A stretch of 64,000 bases of DNA from CBDDCX01 sp965226925 (lineage in GTDB: Bacteria; Gemmatimonadota; Gemmatimonadetes; Longimicrobiales; Gaopeijiaceae), in NCBI GenBank assembly GCA_965226925.1, contig CBDDEN010000009.1, positions 434,001-498,000 on the forward strand, in the 5' to 3' direction. Position numbers and translations under genes: made by a program. This document shows, piece by piece, positions 17,096-25,039 of this stretch; the first letter of the stretch is position 1; each line of letters begins with the position of its first letter. The notes under the pieces are model-generated. The model ran no database searches. It was not told the origin of the DNA and saw only the letters and a list, made by a program, of their open reading frames with translations.

Positions 17096-18028
17096 ATGAT
17101 CGACCATCTCCGAGGACGCGAGAAGGCGCTGGAGGCCTTCGGCTGGACGGGACGCCGTGCCGAATGGATCGCCCTGGCCTGTCTCCATGGCGGCGTCTTC
17201 ACCCGGGCGCAGTGGACGAGCTTTCTGGGTTGCCACCATGAGCACGTGCGCCGCGCCGTCCATGCCCTCGTCGCGCAAGGCGCGGCCATCGAAGAGAATC
17301 CACCCGGCATCGCCGGCATCGGCCGCGTGTGCCGGATCCACAGGCGCGGCATCTACCGTGCGCTCGGCGCCGGGGACAGACGCCGGCGCCGGATCACCTC
17401 CAGGGAAGTGCTCATGCTACGCCTCCTCGCGTTCGACTACGTGCTCGATCATCCCCAACTGCCTTGGCTCCCGACCGAGCCGGAGAAGATGGCCGCCTTC
17501 GAGGCGCTCAGCGTCGAGCGCAGGCTCCTGCCCCGGCGGGTCTACCGGGGAGCGGCCGGGAGCCTCCGGCGCTACTTCCCGCTCCGGCTCCCGGTCGCGC
17601 TTGACGCCGAGCGCGCCGTCTTCGTCTACGTCGATCCGGGCCACGAGACCGCGACGGCGCTCCGCTCCTGGGGTGCCGCGCACCGCGAACTCTGGGAGGC
17701 GCTTTGGGATCGCGGCCGCGGGATCGAAGTCGTGGTCGTCGTCCGGACAACGGACGAGCGGGGCCGGGCGGAGACGGTGCTCGCCAACTGGGCGCGAGAT
17801 CCCCACCCCTCCGAATTCGACCACGAAATCGGCCGCGAGATCGACCGGATCGACCGGGCCATCATCAAGGGTGATGTCCGGGTCCTCATGGAGTACGGCG
17901 GCTTGCAGGCCGCCATGAAGCGCAGCGTCGCGCTGTCGAAGCGTGCGCGCAGGCAAGCGGGTCGGGGGCTGATGCAGCGCACCGACACATGGCGGACGGT
18001 TCGGCTCGTGGGGGCGCGATTCCGATGA
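17096..18028 (+). CDS. Winged-helix protein resembling replication-relaxation/mobile-element proteins
   Basis: The 310-residue protein has an N-terminal winged helix: ALACLHGGVFTRAQWTSFLG, then HHEHVRRAVHALVAQGAA, followed by a beta wing with HRRGIYRALG. The middle and C terminus are a mixed alpha/beta domain (RAVFVYVDPG, GIEVVVVVRTTDERG) and a basic tail. This resembles proteins of the replication-relaxation type found on integrative elements and plasmids, which bind DNA at origins or mobilisation sites; the match is by layout, not by a defining motif. ATG at 17096 follows AAGGGACG. It is the first plus-strand gene inside the island. Confidence 0.5.
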   Translation: MIDHLRGREKALEAFGWTGRRAEWIALACLHGGVFTRAQWTSFLGCHHEHVRRAVHALVAQGAAIEENPPGIAGIGRVCRIHRRGIYRALGAGDRRRRRITSREVLMLRLLAFDYVLDHPQLPWLPTEPEKMAAFEALSVERRLLPRRVYRGAAGSLRRYFPLRLPVALDAERAVFVYVDPGHETATALRSWGAAHRELWEALWDRGRGIEVVVVVRTTDERGRAETVLANWARDPHPSEFDHEIGREIDRIDRAIIKGDVRVLMEYGGLQAAMKRSVALSKRARRQAGRGLMQRTDTWRTVRLVGARFR

Positions 18029-18478
18029 GAAGCCTACGACTTGTGCCGTACTGGAGCGTGCATGAGACGTTGGGGGTCGATGCACACAATGCACCCCTGA
18101 AGATGCGCACACGCCGGATTCACCTATCCCGTGCGGCCGCTTGGAGTTGCGTTCGTCGCCACCCGGTCGCCGGTGCCGCACTGGGCAGTACGGACGTGGA
18201 GGGGAGCGACCCCCCAGGCCGAGGGCCTGCTACGGGCGCGGGGCCAGGTGTGTTTTCACACGCTGGACCCCGCCCTCCGGGGGTCGCTCCCAGTCCATGG
18301 ATCCCTTGGCGGGAAGGCCGTCCAGCGCCGCTGTGAGCGGCGTATCAACGGACCGATCCGGCTTCCGGGTCTCGGCTCTCGTCGGCCAGGTACGCGGCCC
18401 AGTCGAAGGGCAGGCTGTTCATGGTTCCGAGGGGTGCGGCCTGGTCGCGCTCCACGCCGTTCGACGAACGCGAGGTAG
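18029..18478. other. Gene-poor island segment with a possible recombinase remnant
   Basis: The 450 bases hold no intact gene. On the minus strand, codons ending at a TGA at 18345 read SLPFDWAAYLADESRDPEAG, which resembles the last residues of phage-type tyrosine recombinases and the similar DWAAYLSGEPRE end at 21879. The upstream residues do not match, so this is at best a scrap. The remainder shows only GC-rich shadow frames. Confidence 0.3.
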
Positions 18479-19534
18479 CTAAGGCCCTTCGGGCTCGTCG
18501 GACACCGGGTCATCGTGCTTGCGCCAAGCATCCTCCACGTCCCGTACAAAGTCAATTAGACGCGCTCTGCCGTTGTGCCACGATCCCTCGTCAAGACGGC
18601 AATACCACTGATTCGGAGCGCGACGCGTCGCAGGTGCGTTCGGCGGCTTCTCAGCTTCGAACGGCATTGCATCCTTCAGCTTCTCGAAACGCTCATGACA
18701 AAGGTCGACAGCCGCAGGATAGAAAGTGATCCGTATCTTCCCGGGTTCGTCAATTGTAACGGAATGCGACCCGCGGACACACACGTCGTCGGGCAGGGTG
18801 ATCGTCCGCTGCAGGTAGGTAATGCCGGATTTCGTATAGTACGTTTGGGTGCTGTAGTCCAACGACTCTTTCGCATCCTGCCATACCTTCGCGACTGCGT
18901 GCTCGCTTGCCTTCCGATTCAAGTCGCGAGCGCCTGGGCGGTTGGCGGATGACGTATGGGGATCGTCCGAAGTCCGTACCTGCCTGGCCAACAGCATGCC
19001 ATCGCCGTGAACGTAGCCATGGAAAGTCAAGAGCCTGATGTCGATGCCCCTATCCGCCAGATAAGCGACCATTCGGTGGGCGCTTATATCGATCCCGAGG
19101 CCGACCAGTACCATCCTGACGGGCTTGATGGAATCTCCCCGCTGGCTTCCGTACCATTCCTCAAAGTCTGCGATCTCTTTGATCCCATCCTTGCCGGATC
19201 GCTCGGCCAAGAGGGTTGCGAGTTCCGAATCCGACAGGGCCTCCAAGTAGGTGCAGTAGTCCAGTATCTGTGCCACGGCATCCCTCGTGAGCTTCTCGCG
19301 CTTGAGCTCGAAGACTACCAGCCGACCGTCCTCATCAATGCCCAGAAGGTCAACGTATCCGGTCTCGACCGGAACCTGTCTGCCAACCAGCGTGAGTCCG
19401 CGCATCAGCATGTCGGGGTTCGCCACCAGAACGGCTTCCAGCATCTCTTCCGTCTCAACCCGCTCGGTGAGGTCGAGCTTGGTTCCGGCCCGGGATGCCC
19501 GGTCGATTTCCCAGATCCCGATGTCAGTCTTCAT
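18479..19534 (-). CDS. NucS/DUF91-like PD-(D/E)XK nuclease-domain protein
   Basis: The 351-residue protein begins with a NucS-like segment: LTERVETEEMLEAVLVANP and then GYVDLLGIDEDGRLVVFELKREKLTRDAVAQ. The Asp of YVDLLG and the E-L-K of VFELKRE form the PD-(D/E)XK site, and QILDYCTYLE follows as in NucS and restriction-type endonucleases. The C-terminal half (after about 200) is a separate alpha/beta region I do not recognise. It would cleave or bind DNA in the cytoplasm, in repair or defence. ATG at 19534 follows GAGAGG; an ATG further upstream adds 26 atypical residues. It lies in an island with an adenine methyltransferase, which favours a defence role, but linkage is loose. Confidence 0.68.
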   Translation of the reverse strand: MKTDIGIWEIDRASRAGTKLDLTERVETEEMLEAVLVANPDMLMRGLTLVGRQVPVETGYVDLLGIDEDGRLVVFELKREKLTRDAVAQILDYCTYLEALSDSELATLLAERSGKDGIKEIADFEEWYGSQRGDSIKPVRMVLVGLGIDISAHRMVAYLADRGIDIRLLTFHGYVHGDGMLLARQVRTSDDPHTSSANRPGARDLNRKASEHAVAKVWQDAKESLDYSTQTYYTKSGITYLQRTITLPDDVCVRGSHSVTIDEPGKIRITFYPAAVDLCHERFEKLKDAMPFEAEKPPNAPATRRAPNQWYCRLDEGSWHNGRARLIDFVRDVEDAWRKHDDPVSDEPEGP

Positions 19535-19857
19535 ACGATCCTCTCGAACATGTCCCACAGCCCACCACTCCCGCGGCGCTGAATCCTCGCATAGAGACCG
19601 GGATCTCATCAAGGCCTTCCGAGCCCCTCGCTTGAAGGCGGGTGCGGCGGAGCATCACCCCGAGCATCCCCGCGTCGCGCACTCTAGCCGTAGGCCACCA
19701 GATCCGAAAACCCGCACCGGTCCCCGCCATTACTAGGACGCCAACAGGGGGCGTTGCTCCAGGGGTTGCTCCCGTCAACTGACCTGACCCCCTGAAACGA
19801 GACCAGGTGCAATGTTAGGATCGACCTGGTCTGAAGCTTTTCAACGAGGAGGTCAGG

Positions 19858-20136
19858 ATGGGAAGGAAGCGACACACTCCGGAGCAGATCATCACTACAC
19901 TGCGGGAGGCAGAGGTCGGTCTGGCCCGCGGCAAATCCGTGAAGCTGATCAGCCGGGAGCTCGGCATCACCGAGCAGACGTACTACCGGTGGAGGCGGGA
20001 GTACGGCGGGATGAAGGTGAGCCAGGCACGGCGCCTGAAGGAGCTCGAGCGCGAGAACGGGCGCCTGAAGCGAGCAGTGGCGGACTTGACACTGGACAAG
20101 CTGATCCTGGAGGAAGCGGCCGAGGGAAACTTCTGA
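19858..20136 (+). CDS. IS3-family transposase OrfA
   Basis: The 92-residue OrfA has the HTH_8-type domain: HTPEQIITTLREAEVGLARG, ISRELGITEQTYYRWRREYGG, then a leucine-zipper-like helix (RRLKELERENGRLKRAVADL) for oligomerisation. It binds the terminal repeats. ATG at 19858 follows GAGGAGGTCAGG. The ORF ends at TGA 20134 four bases after a GGGAAAC heptamer, where ribosomes can slip back one base to make the OrfAB transposase. Confidence 0.9.
   Translation: MGRKRHTPEQIITTLREAEVGLARGKSVKLISRELGITEQTYYRWRREYGGMKVSQARRLKELERENGRLKRAVADLTLDKLILEEAAEGNF
20124..20130 (+). promoter_or_regulatory. -1 ribosomal frameshift heptamer
   Basis: GGGAAAC fits X_XXY_YYZ in the orfA frame (codons GGA AAC). Slipping back gives GGG AAA CTT, which enters orfB as GKLLSPERR. 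The orfA stop is two codons downstream. Frameshifting to make OrfAB is established for the IS3 family; the site here is read from sequence. Confidence 0.65.
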
Positions 20137-21020
20137 GCCCCGAGCGCCGACGACGTTGTGTGGTGCGTGTACGACAGCAGCTCGGGGCGTCGGAGAGGAG
20201 AGCGTGCCGGGTGCTGGGCCAGTCACGGTCGACGCAGCATCGTCGGCGGAAGGTGCGGGCCGACGAGGCGGCGCTTCGCTCCGACGTGGTGCGGTTAGCG
20301 AGTCGATTCGGCCGCTACGGCTACCGACGCGTCACGGACATGCTCCGCATCGAGGGCTGGGGGGTGAACCACAAGCGGGTGGAGCGGATCTGGAGGCAGG
20401 AGGGGCTGAAGGTCCCGCAGCGGCAGCCGAAGCGAGGTCGGCTGTGGCTCAACGACGGATCGTGCATCCGGCTGAGGCCGCTGTATCGGGGCCACGTCTG
20501 GTCGTACGACTTCGTGGCCTCGAGGACGCACGACGGGCGTGCGCTGAAGCTGCTGACAGTGCTGGACGAGCACACGAGGGAGTGCCTGGCGATCGTGGTG
20601 GCTCGCAAGATCCGAGCCCACGACGTGCTCGAGGTGCTGGCCGATCTGTTCGTCCGACACGGGCCTCCCGAGTATCTGAGGTCGGACAACGGACCGGAGT
20701 TCACCGCGAAGCTCGTGCGGCGGTGGTTGGGGCGCGTGGGCGTCGAGATGCTCTTTATCGAGCCGGGCAGCCCGTGGGAGAACGGCTACAACGAGAGCTT
20801 CAACGGCAAGCTCAGGGACGAGCTGTTGAACGGGGAGATCTTCTACTCGTTGGCGGAGGCGGCCGTGCTGGTCGAGCAATGGAGGCGCGAGTACAATACC
20901 GTCCGACCCCACAGCGCCTGCGGCGGCTTTCCCCCGGCCCCTGAGGCGATTAAGCCGTCGCCCTGGTTCCTGAGGATGCCCGTCCTTCACGGCCCTCCAC
21001 AGGTGCTGGGACTAACATAG
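20130..21020 (+). CDS. IS3-family transposase OrfB (DDE integrase domain), made by -1 frameshift
   Basis: The frame after the slip site encodes about 296 residues. It has the HTH_21 region (RRKVRADEAALRSDVVRLASRFGRYGYRRV) and the rve catalytic core with DDE residues in WSYDFVASRTHDGR, LRSDNGPEFTAKLV and ENGYNESFNGKLRDELLN, followed by YNTVRPHSACGG. All three acidic residues are present, so it could be active. There is no independent start with a good ribosome site; expression is expected as OrfAB through the GGGAAAC heptamer. Confidence 0.88.
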   Translation, partial: LLSPERRRRCVVRVRQQLGASERRACRVLGQSRSTQHRRRKVRADEAALRSDVVRLASRFGRYGYRRVTDMLRIEGWGVNHKRVERIWRQEGLKVPQRQPKRGRLWLNDGSCIRLRPLYRGHVWSYDFVASRTHDGRALKLLTVLDEHTRECLAIVVARKIRAHDVLEVLADLFVRHGPPEYLRSDNGPEFTAKLVRRWLGRVGVEMLFIEPGSPWENGYNESFNGKLRDELLNGEIFYSLAEAAVLVEQWRREYNTVRPHSACGGFPPAPEAIKPSPWFLRMPVLHGPPQVLGLT

Positions 21021-21722
21021 GATGTGGTGGTACCACTCTTGGGGGCAGGTCACCCAACCGCCCGCCGATCTGAATGGCGCACCGTCTGCCGCCATTTCCT
21101 GGGCATTCAGAAATCCGAGGTAGATCATAACGACCGGCACCCCGAGCATTACCAGTTTCCAGGACCACGCGAAACGATTGGCAAGCTGATAGCGATCGTC
21201 CCTCGAGAGTCCCCATGACCCTCCCGTGGCGAGCCCTAGACCGGTATTAGCCTGGTTGATTGCCGCACCGATCCGCTGGTGGTTCTTCCGACCGTTCGGC
21301 GTGCTGGGTTTCTTCTTGCCCGTTGCCAGTAACTCTTCTGAGTGGGCCTTAGCTTCCACTAGGAGTAGCCCTTTCTTTCCCTCGATCTTGCATGTGGATG
21401 CCACGTCCCAGTTTGGCGTATTCGCTCTGGGCACAACCTCAAGCCACCAGTCGAGAAGCTGTTTTTGTACTGTGGGCGCCACGAAACCGTCATCGCGGTC
21501 AAGCCGCGTCTCCGCCGCGGGTCTCTTGTCCCACCCCTTACCCGTCTTGACCGGTTTGCCATAGGGCATCCAGAGGTCGTCCGGTAACACTGCCACATCC
21601 GGAAGGCCCACGAGGTCGGTGAATCGGGCCGCAACAGCATGTCTTGTCCCGTCGACAAGCAGGACACACCGAGGACGGCTTCCCCGTTTCTTATCCAAGA
21701 CGCGCCACCACGCTGTCTCCAT
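21012..21722 (-). CDS. Hypothetical protein with possible PD-(D/E)XK site, 3' end replaced by IS
   Basis: The 236-residue product has a central NWDVASTCKIEGKKGLLLVEAKAH stretch, in which Asp, then Glu-x-Lys on a beta strand, fit a PD-(D/E)XK nuclease core. Other visible parts are VLPDDLWMPYGKPVKTG and a C-terminal WKLVMLGVPVVMIYLGFL. I do not know the family. ATG at 21722 follows AGGGAGA. The last dozen codons (from VTCPQEW) are encoded by the terminal repeat of the adjacent IS3 copy, so the native C terminus is lost. It may have been part of the defence cargo of this island. Confidence 0.5.
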   Translation of the reverse strand: METAWWRVLDKKRGSRPRCVLLVDGTRHAVAARFTDLVGLPDVAVLPDDLWMPYGKPVKTGKGWDKRPAAETRLDRDDGFVAPTVQKQLLDWWLEVVPRANTPNWDVASTCKIEGKKGLLLVEAKAHSEELLATGKKKPSTPNGRKNHQRIGAAINQANTGLGLATGGSWGLSRDDRYQLANRFAWSWKLVMLGVPVVMIYLGFLNAQEMAADGAPFRSAGGWVTCPQEWYHHILC

Positions 21723-21753
21723 ACAGATTCTCCCTATTGTCTCGGCGGGTGGG

Positions 21754-21811
21754 TGTGATGCTGCTATCTCCAGGGTCAACTATGTGATGCTGCTATCTCC
21801 AGGGTCAACTA
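21754..21811. repeat. Perfect tandem duplication of a 29-bp unit
   Basis: The unit starting TGTGATGCTGCTATCTCCAG occurs twice back to back (21754-21782 and 21783-21811). It lies just upstream of the minus-strand gene starting at 21722, in its presumed promoter region. It may be a recent slippage duplication or paired operator sites; no further copy was seen. Confidence 0.85.
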
Positions 21812-21878
21812 GTAGAACTTGGCGCGTCGCCAGAGCCTGAGCCAAGAATATGCGGACTATACAGCCTACTTGGCCAAA

Positions 21879-22010
21879 TCACGGCGAGTTGGGCGAGCTT
21901 TCTCTGGGTTCCCCACTGAGATAGGCCGCCCAGTCATCCATGAGCCGGCGCCGGCGCTCGATTAGATCCGTGCGGCGATAGGCCGCCTCGGCAGAGTACA
22001 GATGATGTGA
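21879..22010 (-). pseudogene. C-terminal remnant of a phage-type tyrosine recombinase
   Basis: Codons ending at TGA 21879 read SAEAAYRRTDLIERRRRLMD and then DWAAYLSGEPRESSP. This is the typical last helix and tail of phage and ICE integrases (AYxRSDLxxRRxxLMxxWAxYL). The catalytic domain with the R-H-R-Y residues is missing; immediately upstream on this strand lies the 3' part of the group II intron. The intron or a rearrangement may therefore have separated the gene. No start exists for this piece. Confidence 0.6.
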
Positions 22011-22132
22011 ATCACGGTAGGGTCAGGAGGTGGCGCGGTGCCCTTAGGGGTACGGTGTGTATTTCTTCCGCCTTGCTTTCGCGGCGGTGCCAAGTCCGAC
22101 TCCCATAGATCCGTTTTCACCCCCTGCCCGTC

Positions 22133-22165
<33 letters not shown>

Positions 22166-22175
22166 TCAGTCGGGA

Positions 22176-23519
22176 TCACGCCTTCGCCCACGGAAGGTAC
22201 CTGGTCGTCCGCGCAAGACACGTGAGGCCGCACTGCTCCCACAGCCACGTGTAGGGAAAGCGCACGTATTTCCCCGATCGCCCCTTGTGCTTCCGGCAGT
22301 ACCACTGTCGTAGCCGCCAGGCGGCGTGCTGGTCCACAGCCCTGTATGCCGGATTGACTTGCCCGAGATTGAAGTAGTTTGCCCACCCCAACATCATCCG
22401 GTTCAGGCGCCCTACGACTTCCTCGGCATCCAGCCATTCACGTCTGCAGTCCGTCTGCTCGCTGATCCGGTGGCAGATGCTCTGAACGCTCGCCTTGCTC
22501 GGTCGAGTGCCGATGTACCGGCTTCCGTTCCCGGAACGATAGTTCCAGCCGATGCGATACCCGAGAAACTCAAGCGGCTCCTCGGGGCACCGGAGGCATC
22601 GGGTCTTCTCTGCGTTGACCGGTAGCTTCAGCCTGTCCATGAGCCGGTTGACCGCCGCCAGCATCTCTGCCGTCGAGGCCTTCCCGAGCACACAGAAGTC
22701 ATCCGCGTAGTTCACGATCTCCGCACCGAAGCGCCGGGCGTAGCCCAGCACCTTCCAGCCAAGGATAAACCGCCGCATGTAAATGCTGCTCAGCAGCGGT
22801 GAGATCGGAGCCCCTTGCGGAGTCCCCTTTCTCTCCTTCCGCGCCCGGTTCGTGCGGCGAGTGCCGCCCTTACCGTCCTCCTCTATCACCGGCATTTCCA
22901 GCCATGCCTTGATGAGTCCAAGCATCCGCCCGTCGCTCACGCGCCGAGCAATACTCTTCATCAACTCGGCATGCGGTATCTCACCGAAGTAGTTGGAGAG
23001 GTCCGCATCGACCACTTCGTTGTGGCCCCGGTACAGCAACCCACGGATCCGCTGCACCGCGTCCTTCGCGCTTCGTCCCGGCCGGTATGCATACTGCTCC
23101 GGCTGCAGGTCCGCCTCGAATATCGGCCCCAGCACCAGCATCGCCGACGTCTGCGCAACCCGATCCCTCAGGCACGGTATGCCCAGGGGACGGAACTTCC
23201 CCGGCTGCTTCTTCGGGATGAGCACCTGACGCACCGGACTCGGCTCGTAGCCGCCATCCCTCAGGTCCCGCGACAGTTCCCCTACCCAACGCTCCACTCC
23301 GTACGCCTCGACATCCGCGACCGTCACACCATCCACTCCTGCCGCTCCGCCGTTGCGCCGAACCATCCTCCACGCCTCCAGGAGAAAATCCTGCCTCCAT
23401 ACCTTGTCGACGAGGGCGTGAAAGCGCCGGTCAGGTTCTTCCTTCGCTTTCGCGTGTAGCACGTTCTGGAGTTTCCGGACACTTCCTGCCGACCCTCTTA
23501 GACTCCCGTCAGTGGTCAA
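22176..23519 (-). CDS. ltrA: Group II intron reverse transcriptase/maturase
   Basis: The 447-residue protein has the RT blocks in order: GAAGVDGVTVADVE, RQVLIPKKQPGKFRPLGIP, YAYRPGRSAKDAVQ, VVDADLSNYFGEI, GTPQGAPISPLLSSIYM and the catalytic NYADDFCVLG, then LEFLGYRI and the maturase X domain (RMMLGWANYFNLG..WRLRQWYCRKH). No HNH endonuclease follows, as in En-minus classes. It splices the intron and reverse transcribes it into DNA. TTG at 23519 is preferred because GGAGG lies seven bases upstream; an ATG at 23576 lacks one. The catalytic Asp residues are intact. Confidence 0.9.
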   Translation of the reverse strand: MTTDGSLRGSAGSVRKLQNVLHAKAKEEPDRRFHALVDKVWRQDFLLEAWRMVRRNGGAAGVDGVTVADVEAYGVERWVGELSRDLRDGGYEPSPVRQVLIPKKQPGKFRPLGIPCLRDRVAQTSAMLVLGPIFEADLQPEQYAYRPGRSAKDAVQRIRGLLYRGHNEVVDADLSNYFGEIPHAELMKSIARRVSDGRMLGLIKAWLEMPVIEEDGKGGTRRTNRARKERKGTPQGAPISPLLSSIYMRRFILGWKVLGYARRFGAEIVNYADDFCVLGKASTAEMLAAVNRLMDRLKLPVNAEKTRCLRCPEEPLEFLGYRIGWNYRSGNGSRYIGTRPSKASVQSICHRISEQTDCRREWLDAEEVVGRLNRMMLGWANYFNLGQVNPAYRAVDQHAAWRLRQWYCRKHKGRSGKYVRFPYTWLWEQCGLTCLARTTRYLPWAKA

Positions 23520-24071
23520 GTCCCTGCCTCCTTTCCGCACCGCTCCCAACTCAGGGCCCCTTCCCTCGACGGGCATTACCCCGCGTCCTCAGTAATACGG
23601 GCCCATCCGCCACCCTGCCGGCCCAGCCTGCCCCTCGCGGGGTCCCGGTTGCCGTGTGCACGGCACCGACAGGGCTTCCCGTGTTGCCACGCCTTCCATC
23701 TTCCACATGTGCCGACGCCACTACCCCGGCGAAAACCAGCCAGTGCTCGTGTCGCTCGCTTCCCGGCCAGTCAGCGGCCTTCCCCTTTCTTGCGCAGGGT
23801 CGGCTTCCGCGTTGACGGTTTCGAGGCCTGCTCGGCGTTCACTGCACGTTTCGGCCCACGTGGTCGCTGAACCGCCTTCCGACTTAGCTCCTCCCTTGGC
23901 CGTATCCACCGTTTCCAGTTGCGTGCCCGTTTAGGGAATCGCATATCGTGCGCGGCCCGTACCAGAGTGCTTCAGCTCATGTCGTTACCTCCATGCACCG
24001 CTCTGGCTACTACCGGCTGGAGCGACAGCTGCCGGGCCGGGATTCGCACCCGCAAGGAAAGCGCGCCTTTC

Positions 24072-24185
24072 CACGGCGCACGCAAGAAATCGTCTAAGTT
24101 CAACCAGGACTGCACGATCTGCCGCACTTGCCGTTGGCCAAGATCTGATTCCAGCGTGTTGAAATAGCCGGATACTCGGGCTAGA
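24072..24185 (+). repeat. One arm of a long inverted repeat (partner near 29.83-29.94 kb)
   Basis: The stretch containing GCAAGAAATCGTCTAAGTTC and GACTGCACGATCTGCCGCAC recurs in reverse complement at 29830-29940. Outside a 9-12-base insertion the two match closely over 50 bases and more loosely over a further 60. The arms face each other across the IS/integrase/methyltransferase segment. They could be copies of an attachment or transposon end. No protein in it is convincing. Confidence 0.6.
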
Positions 24186-24250
24186 ATGGCGGGAATCCGA
24201 ACAAGCGGAGTGACGATTGGCGTTAAAGCTGCGCTGGTGCCGCCTGGGCG

Positions 24251-24376
24251 TGACCTGACCCCCTGAAACGAGACCAGGTGCAATGTTAGGATCGACCTGG
24301 TCTGAAGCTTTTCAGCGAGGAGGTCAGGATGGGAAGGAAGCGACACACTCCGGAGCAGATCATCACGGCACTGCGG
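24251..24376 (+). mobile_element. Left-end fragment of the same IS3-family element
   Basis: About 126 bases are nearly identical to the left end and orfA start of the IS at 19780, including TGACCTGACCCCCTGAAAC and the first 16 codons of orfA (MGRKRHTPEQIITALR). Only a few bases differ. The match stops abruptly at CTGCGG, where integrase coding sequence begins in the same frame. This is a deletion or recombination joint, not a full insertion. Confidence 0.85.
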
Positions 24377-24922
24377 AGCCTTTTGCTGGTCACGGGACTC
24401 CGGCCGGGAGAGGCGCTCGGGCTCAAGTGGAGCGACCTGGATTGGGATCAGCACCGGATCAGGGTTCAAAGGGCCCTGAGACGAGCACAATGGGTGGAGC
24501 TTGGACGAACCGAAGACGGCTCGCAGCCGTCGAAGCGTCGTTGTCCCGAGGTCCACGATAGACGCCCTCCGCCGTCACCGCACGGGCCAAGCCCAGGAGC
24601 GCCTCAAACGGGGGGCGGAGTACGAAGCCGAGCTGGAGCTAGTGTTTGCGAATGGTATTGGTGAGCCGTTGGATTACCGCGTCGTCGTGCAGCGGCATTT
24701 CAAGCCAATCGTGAGAGCCGCCGGCCTCGAGCCCCTACGGCCCTACGACCTTCGACATACGTGCGCTACGTTTCTCTTTGCCGGTGGGGAGCACCCGAAA
24801 GTCGTCGCCGAGCGCCTCGGCAATTCGATACCGTCATGACGATGGACGTGTATTCGCACGTGCTTCCGGACATGCAAGAGGCTGCCGCGGACAAGCTGGA
24901 GAGGCTCTTGTTTAGCGTGTGA
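24377..24922 (+). pseudogene. Tyrosine recombinase (phage integrase) catalytic domain, 5' truncated and frameshifted
   Basis: The coding trace reads VTGLRPGEALGLKWSDLDWD (the first catalytic Arg), shifts frame near 24500 into EPKTARSRRSVVVPRSTI, continues to LRPYDLRHTCATFLFAGGEH (the H-x-x-R box) and RLGNS, then shifts again near 24830 into VMTMDVYSHVLPDM with the nucleophile Tyr region, ending at TGA 24920. Together this is a normal integrase catalytic domain in three frames with the N-terminal half replaced by an IS3 end. It cannot be expressed as one protein. It marks a former integrative element. Confidence 0.75.
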
Positions 24923-25039
24923 CGGCCGATGCAAAATGGTAGACGCTGCAGGCCCGCCACAGTTGCGGCGAGCGGCATGGTCTACTACTGAAGAAGGCAC
25001 ACCAGAACAGACCATCAGCGAATACGAAGGAGGAGGGGC

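Larger units (their letters stand above)
19780..21052 (+). mobile_element. IS3-family insertion sequence, apparently complete
   Basis: The element starts TGACCTGACCCCCTGAAAC at 19780 and ends GGGGGCAGGTCA at 21052, an imperfect inverted repeat. It carries orfA and orfB in the -1 relation of IS3. A second, nearly identical left end (about 125 bp) occurs at 24251. No matching target duplication flanks it (AAC on the left, CCC on the right), so it may have arrived by recombination or one end may be mis-set by a few bases. It truncates the minus-strand gene ending at 21012. Confidence 0.8.

Noticed and set aside
18345..18480. DNA methylase fragment (NSLPFDW resembles a motif in type IIG enzymes)
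   Set aside because: The stretch is too short and also resembles recombinase C termini; left as an unassigned scrap.
24000..24090. Possible tRNA on the minus strand (GGTGCGAATCCCGG looks like a T arm)
   Set aside because: Only four base pairs of T stem, no matching acceptor or anticodon arm and no CCA.
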